A DNA stretch of 9,332 bases from Chloroflexota bacterium (GTDB lineage Bacteria > Chloroflexota > Limnocylindria > Limnocylindrales > CSP1-4): contig JAJYJR010000199.1 of NCBI GenBank assembly GCA_021789355.1, positions 1 to 9,332 on the forward strand. The letters are read 5' to 3'. Made by a program: the position numbers and the translations under genes. Under the pieces are notes generated by a model that made no database searches, had not been told where the DNA came from, and saw only the letters and a list, made by a program, of their open reading frames with translations. Positions 1 to 6,668 of the stretch are shown here, piece by piece (position 1 is the first letter of the stretch; each line of letters starts with the position of its first letter).

Positions 1-56
1 CGGCTGTTCGGCATGCGCCAGCCGGTCGAGCCGTCGCTGGTGAGTGGGGGCCGGTG

Positions 57-57
<1 letters not shown>
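1..57 (+). CDS. C-terminal end of a probable amino-acid ABC transporter permease (partial)
   Basis: The first reading frame is open from base 1 to a TGA at 55-57 and encodes 18 residues ending in PSLVSGGR. The TGA shares its last base with the ATG of the next gene, the arrangement of translationally coupled operon genes. Polar amino-acid ABC ATPase genes usually follow their permease gene, so this is most likely the cytoplasmic tail of a permease. The fragment is too short for its own sequence to show the family, so the product is inferred from context only. Nearly all of the gene lies to the left of the window. Confidence 0.5.
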
Positions 58-875
<818 letters not shown>

Positions 876-881
876 GGGCCG

Positions 882-1715
882 ATGGCGACGAACGGTCCGG
901 CCGACGCACCCGACCCCACGCCGGCCCGGCGCGCGATCCCAGCGCCCAATCCCCTGCTCGAGCGCTGGCGATCGGGCGGGAGCGTCGTCGCGACCTGGCT
1001 GACGATCCCGGACGTCGTCGTGGCCGAGATCCTCGCCTCGTCCGGCGCCGATGCGGTGGTCGTGGACCAGCAGCACGGCGGGGCGACGGCGGGCGACCTG
1101 GCCGCGCTGTTCATGGCGATCGAGGGCCGAGGCGCCTGGCCCATCACCCGCGTGCCGGAGAACACCGTCGCGGCGATCGGACGGTCGCTCGACGCGGGCG
1201 CGCTGGGGATCATCGTGCCGATGGTCGGTTCGGCCGAGGAGGCGACGGCGGCCGTGGCCGCCTGCCGGCACGGGGCCGCGGGCCGGCGCTCGTACGGGCC
1301 GCTGCGCGCGCACGCGATGCCCGGTCCCGCCGATCCGGTCGAGCTGGTCCGTCCCGCGCTGATCCTCCAGATCGAGACCGTGGCCGGACTCCGGAACGTG
1401 GAGCAGATCGCCGACACGCCCGGGGTCGACGCGCTGCTGGTGGGCCCGACGGACCTCGCGCTCTCGCTCGGCATGCCGGTCGACCTTGCCGCCCGCTCGG
1501 CAGATGACCGGCGACGTCACGCCGATGCGCTGGATCGAGTCCGCGACGCCTGCGCCGCCCACGGGATCGCGGCCGGCATGTACTGTACCGACGGGACGAC
1601 CGCACGCTCGTACCTCGTGAGCGGCTTCCGCTTCGTGTCGGCCGCCACGGACTCCGCGCTCGTCAGGGCCGGCGTGACGCGCGAGATAGACAAGGCCAGG
1701 GCGCGGGAGGCGTAG
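882..1715 (+). CDS. HpcH/HpaI-family class II aldolase / citrate lyase-like protein
   Basis: The 277-aa product belongs to the metal-dependent (beta/alpha)8-barrel HpcH/HpaI family, which cleaves or forms C-C bonds in 4-hydroxy-2-oxo acids to give pyruvate and an aldehyde. Visible landmarks are the VVVDQQHG strand with the catalytic-base histidine (H65), substrate-carboxylate arginine R90 in ITRVPE, GALGIIVPMV (106-115), the RRSYGPLRA loop (135-143), metal-ligand glutamate E165 in LQIETVAGL and metal-ligand aspartate D191 in VGPTDLALSLG. The common E of the D-x-E-H motif is Q64 here, a variant also known among relatives annotated as dehydro-deoxyglucarate or hydroxyheptanedioate aldolases. 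The first 20 residues are a Pro/Ala-rich tail outside the barrel. The gene starts six bases after the ABC ATPase stop, with GGGG at 875-878 as a closely spaced ribosome site, so it is probably co-transcribed. The substrate is not determined; the family call is firm. Confidence 0.92.
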   Translation: MATNGPADAPDPTPARRAIPAPNPLLERWRSGGSVVATWLTIPDVVVAEILASSGADAVVVDQQHGGATAGDLAALFMAIEGRGAWPITRVPENTVAAIGRSLDAGALGIIVPMVGSAEEATAAVAACRHGAAGRRSYGPLRAHAMPGPADPVELVRPALILQIETVAGLRNVEQIADTPGVDALLVGPTDLALSLGMPVDLAARSADDRRRHADALDRVRDACAAHGIAAGMYCTDGTTARSYLVSGFRFVSAATDSALVRAGVTREIDKARAREA

Positions 1716-1927
1716 AGCTCGAGGCAGATCACGCTGACGCATGCCGGCATCCACCACTGGCGCGTGCCGTCACCGTCCACGCGAATGCGGGTCCTTCGGC
1801 ACTTGCCCCCCGGTGAGCAGACCGAATGCTGTTACCGCACGCGGGAGGCGTCGAGGTGCGGCCCATGGCCAGGCCGCCTCGGACCGCGCCGAGCCACTGG
1901 CGAGACCGACCCGGGCGAGGCGTGTCC
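1716..1927. other. Intergenic region between aldolase and lipoprotein hydrolase
   Basis: No gene is supported in these 212 bases. The hydrolase frame is open back to 1826, but the stretch before 1928 lacks signal-peptide character. The region holds a 10-bp perfect palindrome ATGCCGGCAT (1741-1750) shortly after the aldolase stop; it has no loop and no T-tract, so it is not a convincing terminator. No promoter stands out. Confidence 0.4.
1913..1920 (+). promoter_or_regulatory. Ribosome binding site deciding the lipoprotein start
   Basis: GGGCGAGG lies seven bases before ATG 1928. It supports that start over the in-frame ATG at 1826, which would bury the signal peptide behind 34 extra residues. 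Confidence 0.6.
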
Positions 1928-3355
1928 ATGGGCAAGACGCTCGCGATCCTCGCGGCTCTCGCCGTTGTCGCGGGATGCGCCGGCACGACGCCCGCCCCGT
2001 CGCGCACAAGTGCCACGCCCGGACAGTCCCCAGCGGCGCCCGTTCTTCGGTGGGTCACAGGCACAGACGGACTGGAGATGGCCAGTCTCCAGGTGCCCCG
2101 CGACTATGCCCAACCCGCCGGCCCCCAGTTGACGATCACGCTGGCCCGCCTCCCTGCGGCCGATCCTGCACAGCGGATCGGCTCCATCGTCTTCAACCCC
2201 GGAGGCCCGGGCATTTCAGGCATCGACACGATCCGCTACGGCGCGGACACGCTCTTCACGCCCGCCATGCGCACGCGCTTCGATATCGTGAGCTTCGATC
2301 CCCGCGGCATCGGGCTGAGCAGCCCGCGCATCCGGTGTCTTGTGACCTCGCCGCTACCCGGCCAGCCCTATCCGCGGAACGCCTCCGAACGAGCGGAATG
2401 GATCGCCATCGCCAGGGAGTTCGACGCCGCATGCCAGGCGAACAGCGGCGACCTGCTCCCGTTCGTCGGGACCGAGAACGTCGTCCGTGATCTCGAGCAG
2501 ATCCGCGCGGCGCTCGGCGAGCCGAAGCTCACCTACGTGGGGATGTCGTACGGCGCGCTCATCGGCACACTGTATGCGGAACGGTTCCCCACCCAGGTCA
2601 GGGCGATGATCCTGGACGCCCCGTTCGACCCGACCCTCGACGCCACCACCGAGGCGAGCGATCGGACGGCCGCCCTGCAGCGACAGCTCGACCTCTTCCT
2701 GGCGTCGTGCGCGAGCGACCGGACGTGCGCGTTCTGGTCAGACGGCCGGACGCGGCAAGCGTTCGATGCCCTCATGGCTCGCTTCGGCGACGCCCCGATC
2801 GACGGCGTCTCGGCCGCGCAGGCCTGGTTGGGCGTACTGGTGCTGCTCCAGGCGGGCGCGTGGACGGAGCTCGCGCAGGCCCTCGACGACGCGCGGAAGG
2901 GCGACGTGACGGTCTTCGCGAACATCGCAGCCGGCGTCGGCAGTCTCATGGACGCGAGCATTGCCGTGTCCTGCATCGACTGGCCCCTTCCGCGGGACCC
3001 CGACTGGTACGCCAGGCTGGCTGACGAGCTGCAGTCGACGGCGCCAGACTTCGCTGGACTGGCTGCCTATTCCGGCCTCCCATGCGCCTTCTGGCCCGTG
3101 CCGTCCCAGCGCGTGCCGGGGCCGGTTCGCGCGAAGGGGGCGCCTTCCATCCTGATCTTCGCGTCGACTGGCGATGCCGCGACGCCCTACCCCTGGGGCG
3201 TGTCGCTCTCGCACCAGCTCGCCTCGAGTGTGCTCGTTGCGCGCGACGGCGCCGGCCACGGCAGCCTCGGACGGGGCGACACGTGCATCAACACCATCGC
3301 CGACGCATACCTCCTCCGCCTGGAGGTGCCTGCATCGGGGCGTGTGTGCCCGTAG
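1928..3355 (+). CDS. Secreted lipoprotein alpha/beta hydrolase, tripeptidyl-aminopeptidase (TAP) type
   Basis: The 475-aa product begins with a short lipoprotein signal peptide (MGKTLAILAALAVVAGC) whose lipobox VAGC puts the lipidated cysteine at position 17, followed by a Thr/Ser/Pro-rich linker, so the enzyme should sit on the outer face of the membrane. The body is an alpha/beta hydrolase of the S33 peptidase-like group: oxyanion loop NPGGPG (90-95), strand FDIVSFDPRGIG, nucleophile elbow GMSYG (S207), acid D416 in STGDAATP and base H444 in GAGHGS. The AVSCIDWP and GLPCAFWP motifs and the C-terminal third match the TAP-like domain of secreted actinobacterial tripeptidyl aminopeptidases. 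Several paired-looking cysteines in the lid and C-terminal region fit an exported protein. The likely role is trimming short peptides from the N-terminus, but relatives also include esterases and proline iminopeptidases. The gene is flanked by sizeable gaps and seems to be transcribed alone. Confidence 0.9.
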   Translation: MGKTLAILAALAVVAGCAGTTPAPSRTSATPGQSPAAPVLRWVTGTDGLEMASLQVPRDYAQPAGPQLTITLARLPAADPAQRIGSIVFNPGGPGISGIDTIRYGADTLFTPAMRTRFDIVSFDPRGIGLSSPRIRCLVTSPLPGQPYPRNASERAEWIAIAREFDAACQANSGDLLPFVGTENVVRDLEQIRAALGEPKLTYVGMSYGALIGTLYAERFPTQVRAMILDAPFDPTLDATTEASDRTAALQRQLDLFLASCASDRTCAFWSDGRTRQAFDALMARFGDAPIDGVSAAQAWLGVLVLLQAGAWTELAQALDDARKGDVTVFANIAAGVGSLMDASIAVSCIDWPLPRDPDWYARLADELQSTAPDFAGLAAYSGLPCAFWPVPSQRVPGPVRAKGAPSILIFASTGDAATPYPWGVSLSHQLASSVLVARDGAGHGSLGRGDTCINTIADAYLLRLEVPASGRVCP

Positions 3356-3405
3356 TGGTTCGGAGCGTCACACCGGCGACACGCCCGCGCGCCCGCCCGG
3401 GCACT

Positions 3406-3420
3406 GCCGCGTCGCGCGGC
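3406..3420 (+). terminator. Possible hairpin terminator after the lipoprotein hydrolase
   Basis: GCCGCG-TCG-CGCGGC forms a 6-bp all-GC stem with a 3-base loop about 50 bases after the hydrolase stop. There is no T-tract (CCTTCGGG follows), so it is at best a weak or non-canonical terminator. Confidence 0.25.
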
Positions 3421-3485
3421 CCTTCGGGTGGCATGCCCACAACGCGGATGACGATCGAACCCACGCGAAGCGCCCCGGCAGCATA

Positions 3486-3515
3486 CTGACCGCATCGCCG
3501 GGGAATGTGGATAAC
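3486..3515 (+). promoter_or_regulatory. Weak sigma70-like promoter candidate for the GYD gene
   Basis: CTGACC (3486-3491) and GATAAC (3510-3515) each match 4 of 6 consensus bases with an 18-base spacer. Transcription from here would give a leader of roughly 150-160 bases that includes the two inverted repeats below. The match is weak and rests on position alone. Confidence 0.22.
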
Positions 3516-3574
3516 CCTCTGGCGCGCAAGCCGCACAGGCTGACACAATCCGCGCCACGGATAGGGGGGCGGAG

Positions 3575-3585
3575 CCTCTCAGAGG
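3575..3585. repeat. Compact palindrome CCTCT-C-AGAGG
   Basis: Perfect 5-bp arms surround a single central base, extended outward by a G-T wobble and then A-T and G-C pairs. It lies about 95 bases before the GYD start. The size fits a dimeric repressor site better than an RNA hairpin; no regulator is identified. Confidence 0.35.
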
Positions 3586-3589
3586 TTCA

Positions 3590-3630
3590 CCGGCACGGCG
3601 TCCCAGATGCGGTCGCCCACCCCGTGCCGG
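3590..3630. repeat. Spaced 9-bp inverted repeat in the GYD leader
   Basis: CCGGCACGG (3590-3598) and CCGTGCCGG (3622-3630) are perfect inverted copies separated by 23 bases, ending 49 bases before the GYD start codon. If transcribed they would form a stem with a large loop in the 5' leader. They could also be a two-half-site operator. Confidence 0.4.
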
Positions 3631-3679
3631 ATGCCAATGGCGAGACCGACCTCGAGCCGGGAAACAAGGGGGGTGGACC

Positions 3680-3979
3680 ATGGCGATGTTCGTTGTGCTG
3701 GGCAAGTTCACCGACCAGGGCGCGAAGGACATCCAGAACCTCCGCAAAGGCGCGGAAGCGAACATGGCTCGGGGGGAGCGCCTGGGAGTGAAGATCCACG
3801 GCTGGTACCTCACCCAGGGCCAATACGACATCGTCGTCGTGGCAGAGGCACCCGATGCTGAGACCATGCTGGCGCAGGCTGCGGGTGTCGCGGGCACCGG
3901 CAACACGCGTACCGAGACGCTCCGCGCCTTCACGCTCGACGAAGCGGACCAGGTGCTCAAGAGGGTCGGCCGGGCGTAG
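3680..3979 (+). CDS. GYD-domain protein
   Basis: The 99-aa product matches the small GYD-domain family (ferredoxin-like dimeric alpha/beta barrel fold), whose biochemical role is unknown. Seen here are the opening strand MFVVLGKFTDQGAKDI, the helix with a run of charged residues around 20-33, the strand GVKIHGWYLTQGQYDIVVVAEAPD containing the family-naming motif (here Q-Y-D rather than G-Y-D, at about 48-50), a helix around 60-72 and a final strand TETLRAFTLDEAD. The length is typical and complete. A strong ribosome site, AAGGGGGG (3666-3673), sits six bases before ATG 3680. The gene stands alone between a 324-base leader region and a hairpin starting 21 bases after its stop. No active-site residues can be assigned. 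Confidence 0.87.
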   Translation: MAMFVVLGKFTDQGAKDIQNLRKGAEANMARGERLGVKIHGWYLTQGQYDIVVVAEAPDAETMLAQAAGVAGTGNTRTETLRAFTLDEADQVLKRVGRA

Positions 3980-4000
3980 CACCACCCGACCCTGAGCAGG

Positions 4001-4038
4001 CGAGGATGCCCAGGCTTCTCCAGGCCCGGGCATCCTCG
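4001..4038 (+). terminator. Strong hairpin after the GYD gene
   Basis: CGAGGATGCCC (4001-4011) and GGGCATCCTCG (4028-4038) are perfect 11-bp inverted arms around a 16-base loop, beginning 21 bases after the GYD stop. No T-tract follows, as is common for candidate terminators in high-GC genomes. The position, between two separately expressed genes, supports termination or 3'-end stabilisation. Confidence 0.6.
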
Positions 4039-4137
4039 ACCAGCCTGACTACCCCTGCGCTGGGAGGACTGTGGGTCGCACCGCCAGGCGCACTGGCGCC
4101 TGAAGTCACCTCGCGAGAGATCCGGCGGGCGCCGGGA

Positions 4138-4146
4138 TGCTACCGT
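4138..4146 (+). promoter_or_regulatory. Extended -10 promoter of the DinB-like gene (leaderless candidate)
   Basis: TGC-TACCGT fits the extended -10 pattern TGn-TAnnnT and lies exactly six bases before ATG 4153, so transcription would start at or next to the start codon. No -35 match and no Shine-Dalgarno sequence are visible. The same layout occurs before the VapB-type antitoxin on the other strand. Confidence 0.45.
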
Positions 4147-4152
4147 GAACGG

Positions 4153-4662
4153 ATGACCAGACCCCTCCTGGCGGACGCGTTCGCGCATCACGCGTGGGCG
4201 ACGCTGCGGCTGATCGACACGTGCCTCTCACTGAGTCCGGAGCAGCTCGAGACGGCTGTCCCGGGGACCTACGGCTCCATCCTCGAGACGCTGCGCCATC
4301 TCGTCGGGGCCGACTGCTCGTACCTGGCGACCGTGACCCGCGGGCGGGTCTCGCGCATCGACGAGGAGCGCATGGGCCTCCGCGAGCTTCGCGCCGTGAT
4401 GGAGGCGAACGGCCCGTCGTGGTCGTCGCTCCTCGACGAGGACCTGGACCCGGACACCGTCCTCGTCAGGCGCCGCGACGACGGGTCCGAGAGCCACGGC
4501 CCGCTGGGCATCCGGCTCGCGCAGGCGCTGCACCACGGGACCGACCATCGGAGCCAGGTGTGCACCGCCCTGACGACGCTGGGGATCGAGCCGCCCGGGA
4601 TCGACGCCTGGGATTTCGCGGCGCAGGACGGCCGGCTCGTCGAGGTCCGACCCACGTCGTAA
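4153..4662 (+). CDS. DinB/YfiT-like four-helix-bundle metalloprotein
   Basis: The 169-aa product resembles the DinB superfamily, metal-binding four-helix bundles that include thiol-dependent transferases such as bacillithiol and mycothiol S-transferases and many proteins of unknown role. The N-terminal helix AHHAWATLRLIDTCLSL has the family's aromatic start, H49 in ETLRHLVGADCSYL supplies the first ligand, and ALHHGTDHRSQVCTAL supplies the conserved histidines H128 and H132 before the last helix. The three-histidine site is therefore intact. The frame is open back to 4006, but that extension runs over the terminator hairpin and has no family character; ATG 4153, with a promoter-like element six bases upstream, is the better start. 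A truncated DUF1801 gene follows after 32 bases on the same strand. The substrate is unknown. Confidence 0.85.
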   Translation: MTRPLLADAFAHHAWATLRLIDTCLSLSPEQLETAVPGTYGSILETLRHLVGADCSYLATVTRGRVSRIDEERMGLRELRAVMEANGPSWSSLLDEDLDPDTVLVRRRDDGSESHGPLGIRLAQALHHGTDHRSQVCTALTTLGIEPPGIDAWDFAAQDGRLVEVRPTS

Positions 4663-4694
4663 CGGCTCGGGGCGCACGCAGCGGAGGGACCGGC

Positions 4695-4838
4695 ATGGCC
4701 GCACCAGCCAGCGTCGAGGCATACCTGGCCGCGCTGCCCGCGGAATCCCGCGCGGCGCTCGGGCAGCTGCGGGCGCAGATCCGGACCGTCGCGCCGGACG
4801 CGACGGAGACGATCAGCTACCAGATGCCTGCCTTCCGC
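4695..4838 (+). pseudogene. Truncated DUF1801 (YdhG-like) protein, N-terminal fragment
   Basis: ATG 4695 has a very good ribosome site (GGAGGGA, 4683-4689), and the first 48 residues read like the start of a DUF1801 domain: SVEAYLAALP, then AALGQLRAQIRTVAPDATETISYQMPAF. Family members go on with a conserved aromatic, glycine-containing half (typically a HIGFYP-like motif) and total about 110-140 residues. Here resemblance ends near 4838, only about 30 bases before the 3' end of the convergent membrane-protein gene. The frame itself remains open to a stop at 5199-5201 (168 aa), but that tail is antisense to the membrane gene and is Pro/Met/Ser-rich with no family character. The simplest reading is a gene cut by a deletion or rearrangement whose junction lies around 4840-4870. 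An expressed odd fusion tail cannot be excluded. Confidence 0.68.
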
Positions 4839-4848
4839 GACGAGCTCG

Positions 4849-4864
4849 GGCCGTCGGGTCGGCC
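4849..4864. terminator. Short hairpin between convergent genes
   Basis: GGCCG-TCGGGT-CGGCC gives a 5-bp GC stem, extendable with a bulge by flanking CGGG/CCCG. It lies just past the stop of the minus-strand membrane protein and the end of the DUF1801 fragment, so it could end transcripts from either side. There is no T-tract; such short stems are common by chance at this GC. Confidence 0.22.
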
Positions 4865-4870
4865 GCCCGG

Positions 4871-5812
4871 CTACGGACGCGCGTGCCCGCGCGACAGGCC
4901 GTCGATCAGGGCCATGATCCCGCCCCCCAGGAGCCCGAAGAAGCCGCCCCCCACGATCATGATGCCGATGACGAGCCAGACCTCGCCGATGCCTTCACCA
5001 GGGGCCGCCTGGAGCCCTTCGTGGCCGGTGATCATGGGGGCGATGAGCATGCTCCCGATGGCGACCACCGCTGCGACCAGGCCTGCGACGAACGATCCGC
5101 GGGCCCGGTCCTCGCGATACCCGAGCACGCCGGCGCCGATCAGGAGCAGCGGCCAGCCGACGAGGAGCCAGTCAGGGACGGTGAAGGCTCGTCCCGGCTG
5201 ATCCGGGTACTCGGCCACAACGGAGCAGACGAAGAAGAGGAGTACGCCGGCGACGAGCCCCCCCGGGCCGGGACCCTCGGTTGCCGGTCGGATCAGCCCC
5301 CTCTCGGATGGTTCCGCCCGCCAGAAAGCCGCAGCCAGGAACAGAGCCCCGCCGACCAGGCTCCCGGGGAAGAACCAGAAGGTCCAGTAGAGCCGGGTCG
5401 GATCGGTGGCCGTCGTCGCCCCCGCGATCAGCCCCGCGATGAACGTCACGATGCCGACGAGGGCGACCAGGATCCCACCGGGCAGAGGCCGGCGCCAGGC
5501 GAACACCAGCGCGGCCACGCCCGCGATCACGACGATCGAGAACCCCAACAGGGTACCCGGATCGTTCGACAGAGACGCGAGCGGGCCGAGCGGCGGCAAC
5601 ACGAACGCGAGCGTCGCGAGAACCTTGAGAAGCTGCCGTCCAGCAAGGCCGGGCTCCTCGAGCGCCGGTTCTCCGTCGGAACCGCCATGGAACGGGAGCC
5701 CGCAGTGGTTGCACAGGCGTTCGCGATCCGGGGCGACGACCTTCCCGCAATGGATACAGACGCGGTTGGCATCAGTCGATCGCGACTCTGGGACGGAGGA
5801 ATTGCCGGACAT
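4871..5812 (-). CDS. Zinc-ribbon multi-pass membrane protein, function unknown
   Basis: The 313-aa product starts with a soluble zinc-ribbon: C19-x2-C22 (CIHC) and C34-x2-C37 (CNHC) with the typical CGLPF ending, then an acidic linker to about residue 57. The rest is hydrophobic, with about eight likely transmembrane segments near 61-81, 88-106, 112-131, 143-163, 184-200, 215-231, 240-261 and 278-304. The loops are short and carry Arg-rich turns (WRRPLPG, YREDRARGS) that suggest cytoplasmic sides. A zinc-ribbon plus membrane-domain layout is common among bacterial proteins of unknown function, and I recognise no transporter or enzyme motif. ATG 5812 is supported by AAGAGG seven bases upstream. 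The 140 bases upstream hold no clear promoter. Its 3' end faces the truncated DUF1801 gene, whose open frame runs antisense through the last 331 bases of this one. Confidence 0.82.
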   Translation of the reverse strand: MSGNSSVPESRSTDANRVCIHCGKVVAPDRERLCNHCGLPFHGGSDGEPALEEPGLAGRQLLKVLATLAFVLPPLGPLASLSNDPGTLLGFSIVVIAGVAALVFAWRRPLPGGILVALVGIVTFIAGLIAGATTATDPTRLYWTFWFFPGSLVGGALFLAAAFWRAEPSERGLIRPATEGPGPGGLVAGVLLFFVCSVVAEYPDQPGRAFTVPDWLLVGWPLLLIGAGVLGYREDRARGSFVAGLVAAVVAIGSMLIAPMITGHEGLQAAPGEGIGEVWLVIGIMIVGGGFFGLLGGGIMALIDGLSRGHARP

Positions 5813-5945
5813 GGGGTCGCCTCTTCTTCGTCCATCCTGGCCCCAGGCATCAGCCCTCGCCAGAGTCGGATGACACGGCGACCGAAAGATGTCCCGGTTC
5901 CGGCCGCGTCCGAGGCGACGGCGGCGGGCAGGCCGAACCTGCTCT

Positions 5946-5965
5946 GGCGGGGCCTACTCCCCGCC
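5946..5965 (-). terminator. Hairpin carrying the stop codon of the MBL-like gene in its loop
   Basis: Read on the minus strand, GGCGGGG-AGTAGG-CCCCGCC is a perfect 7-bp GC stem with a 6-base loop, and the TAG stop lies in the loop. No T-tract follows. It may act as a terminator or mRNA 3'-end block, but overlap with the coding end means part of the stem is constrained by codons. Confidence 0.38.
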
Positions 5966-6592
5966 CGGGCGTGACCACGGCTCACGCTCGAGGGCGGCCT
6001 CGAAGTCGGCCCGCCCGTGCACCGGCTCGCCGTGCGAGACCAGGACATGCTCGAACGGGAGGTCGAGCAGGGCGCGCAGCGCGGGGAGGGTCCGTTCCTC
6101 GAGCGACGGTGACCACCAGACGCGGAGCACGCCGCCGGGCGCCGCCATGCCGTCGGCGAACACGAGCGCGCGCTGCTCGGGCAGGTAGACGGGCGTCTCC
6201 ATCGAGCCGCGCCCGTCGTACAGCGCCCGCAGCCCGCCGGGGAGCTCGTCACCCGGCCGCACCGGCACCAGCTCGGTCCTCGGAGCGTCGCCGCGCCAGA
6301 ACAGCCACGGTCCATAGGCGGGGACGCGGTACCACCGCACGAACAGGTCGACGTCGCGCACGTGGTCGGGCTTCAGGACGACCACGGCCGTAGGTGGGCG
6401 GTCCGCGAGGCGCGTCCAGACCTCCTGAGCGCTCGGTGGCGGCGCAAGCGGGTCGAGCATCACGATCTCGCCCCGTGACTCGGCGACGAACGACGAGACC
6501 TCGGGCTCCCAGTCGTCGCCCTCGCGCCACTCCCAGTGCGGCTGTCGCCACAGCCACAGGCCGGCTGTCACGGTGCGGACCTCGACGCTCAC
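5954..6592 (-). CDS. Metallo-beta-lactamase-fold-like protein with degenerate metal site
   Basis: The 212-aa product has the strand order of an MBL-fold hydrolase: an N-terminal sheet with aromatic-rich loops (GLWLWRQPHWEW), SSFVAESRGEIVMLDPLAPP, then VVVLKPDHVRDVDLF in the place of the metal motif, YLPEQRALVFADGM with the bridging-ligand aspartate position (D147), and EHVLVSHGEPV with the last histidine position (H187). The canonical T-H-x-H-x-D-H is reduced to K-P-D-H-V-R-D, leaving H77 and D80, so a normal two-zinc site is unlikely. It may bind one metal, use other ligands or be non-catalytic. I chose GTG 6592 because a TATACAGT element lies 8-10 bases upstream and the frame's further upstream extension runs into the toxin gene. 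No Shine-Dalgarno sequence precedes it. It follows the VapC-like gene by 76 bases and may be expressed separately. Confidence 0.75.
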   Translation of the reverse strand: MSVEVRTVTAGLWLWRQPHWEWREGDDWEPEVSSFVAESRGEIVMLDPLAPPPSAQEVWTRLADRPPTAVVVLKPDHVRDVDLFVRWYRVPAYGPWLFWRGDAPRTELVPVRPGDELPGGLRALYDGRGSMETPVYLPEQRALVFADGMAAPGGVLRVWWSPSLEERTLPALRALLDLPFEHVLVSHGEPVHGRADFEAALEREPWSRPGGE

Positions 6593-6600
6593 GATGTGCG

Positions 6601-6608
6601 ACTGTATA
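6601..6608 (-). promoter_or_regulatory. -10 element of the MBL-like gene
   Basis: On the minus strand TATACAGT contains TATACA (5 of 6 to TATAAT) and TACAGT (TAnnnT). It ends 8-10 bases before GTG 6592, predicting a 5' leader of only a few bases. It is a rare AT-rich patch in a GC-rich spacer. No -35 match is visible. Confidence 0.45.
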
Positions 6609-6668
6609 CCCGACCGGCCGGCTGCGGCGCGGCGCGTGTCGGCGCGGACCATGACTGGCGCGCGCCGC

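Larger units (their letters stand above)
3356..3679. other. Intergenic region upstream of the GYD gene
   Basis: These 324 bases hold no gene that I can support: open frames through them lack family resemblance and a good ribosome site. They contain a short GC hairpin after the hydrolase stop, a weak promoter-like pair, a compact palindrome and a spaced 9-bp inverted repeat, each listed separately. The stretch 3500-3570 is locally less GC-rich than its surroundings, as expected for a promoter region. Confidence 0.5.

Noticed and set aside
1741..1750. 10-bp perfect palindrome ATGCCGGCAT after the aldolase gene
   Set aside because: It has no loop or T-tract for a terminator and no partner sites for an operator; a single 10-bp palindrome is plausible by chance in 9 kb.
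3605..3611. AGATGCG, a match to one arm of the toxin-antitoxin operator, upstream of the GYD gene
   Set aside because: Only a 7-base half site; about one such match is expected by chance over both strands of this window.
3174..3791. A + strand frame bridging the hydrolase end and the GYD start
   Set aside because: It overlaps both genes in another frame, has no ribosome site and no family character.
3187..4191. A 334-codon minus-strand frame across the hydrolase end, the gap and the GYD gene
   Set aside because: It is antisense to two supported genes and has no recognisable domain; a shadow frame.
5836..5847. CCTGG-CC-CCAGG upstream of the zinc-ribbon gene
   Set aside because: The two-base loop is too tight for a hairpin, and 5-bp GC palindromes are frequent at this composition.
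4883..5974. A 363-codon + strand frame over the zinc-ribbon membrane gene
   Set aside because: Composition is Glu/Arg/Pro/Gln-rich as expected for the complement of hydrophobic codons; no start site or family. The minus-strand gene has a zinc-ribbon, membrane segments and a ribosome site.
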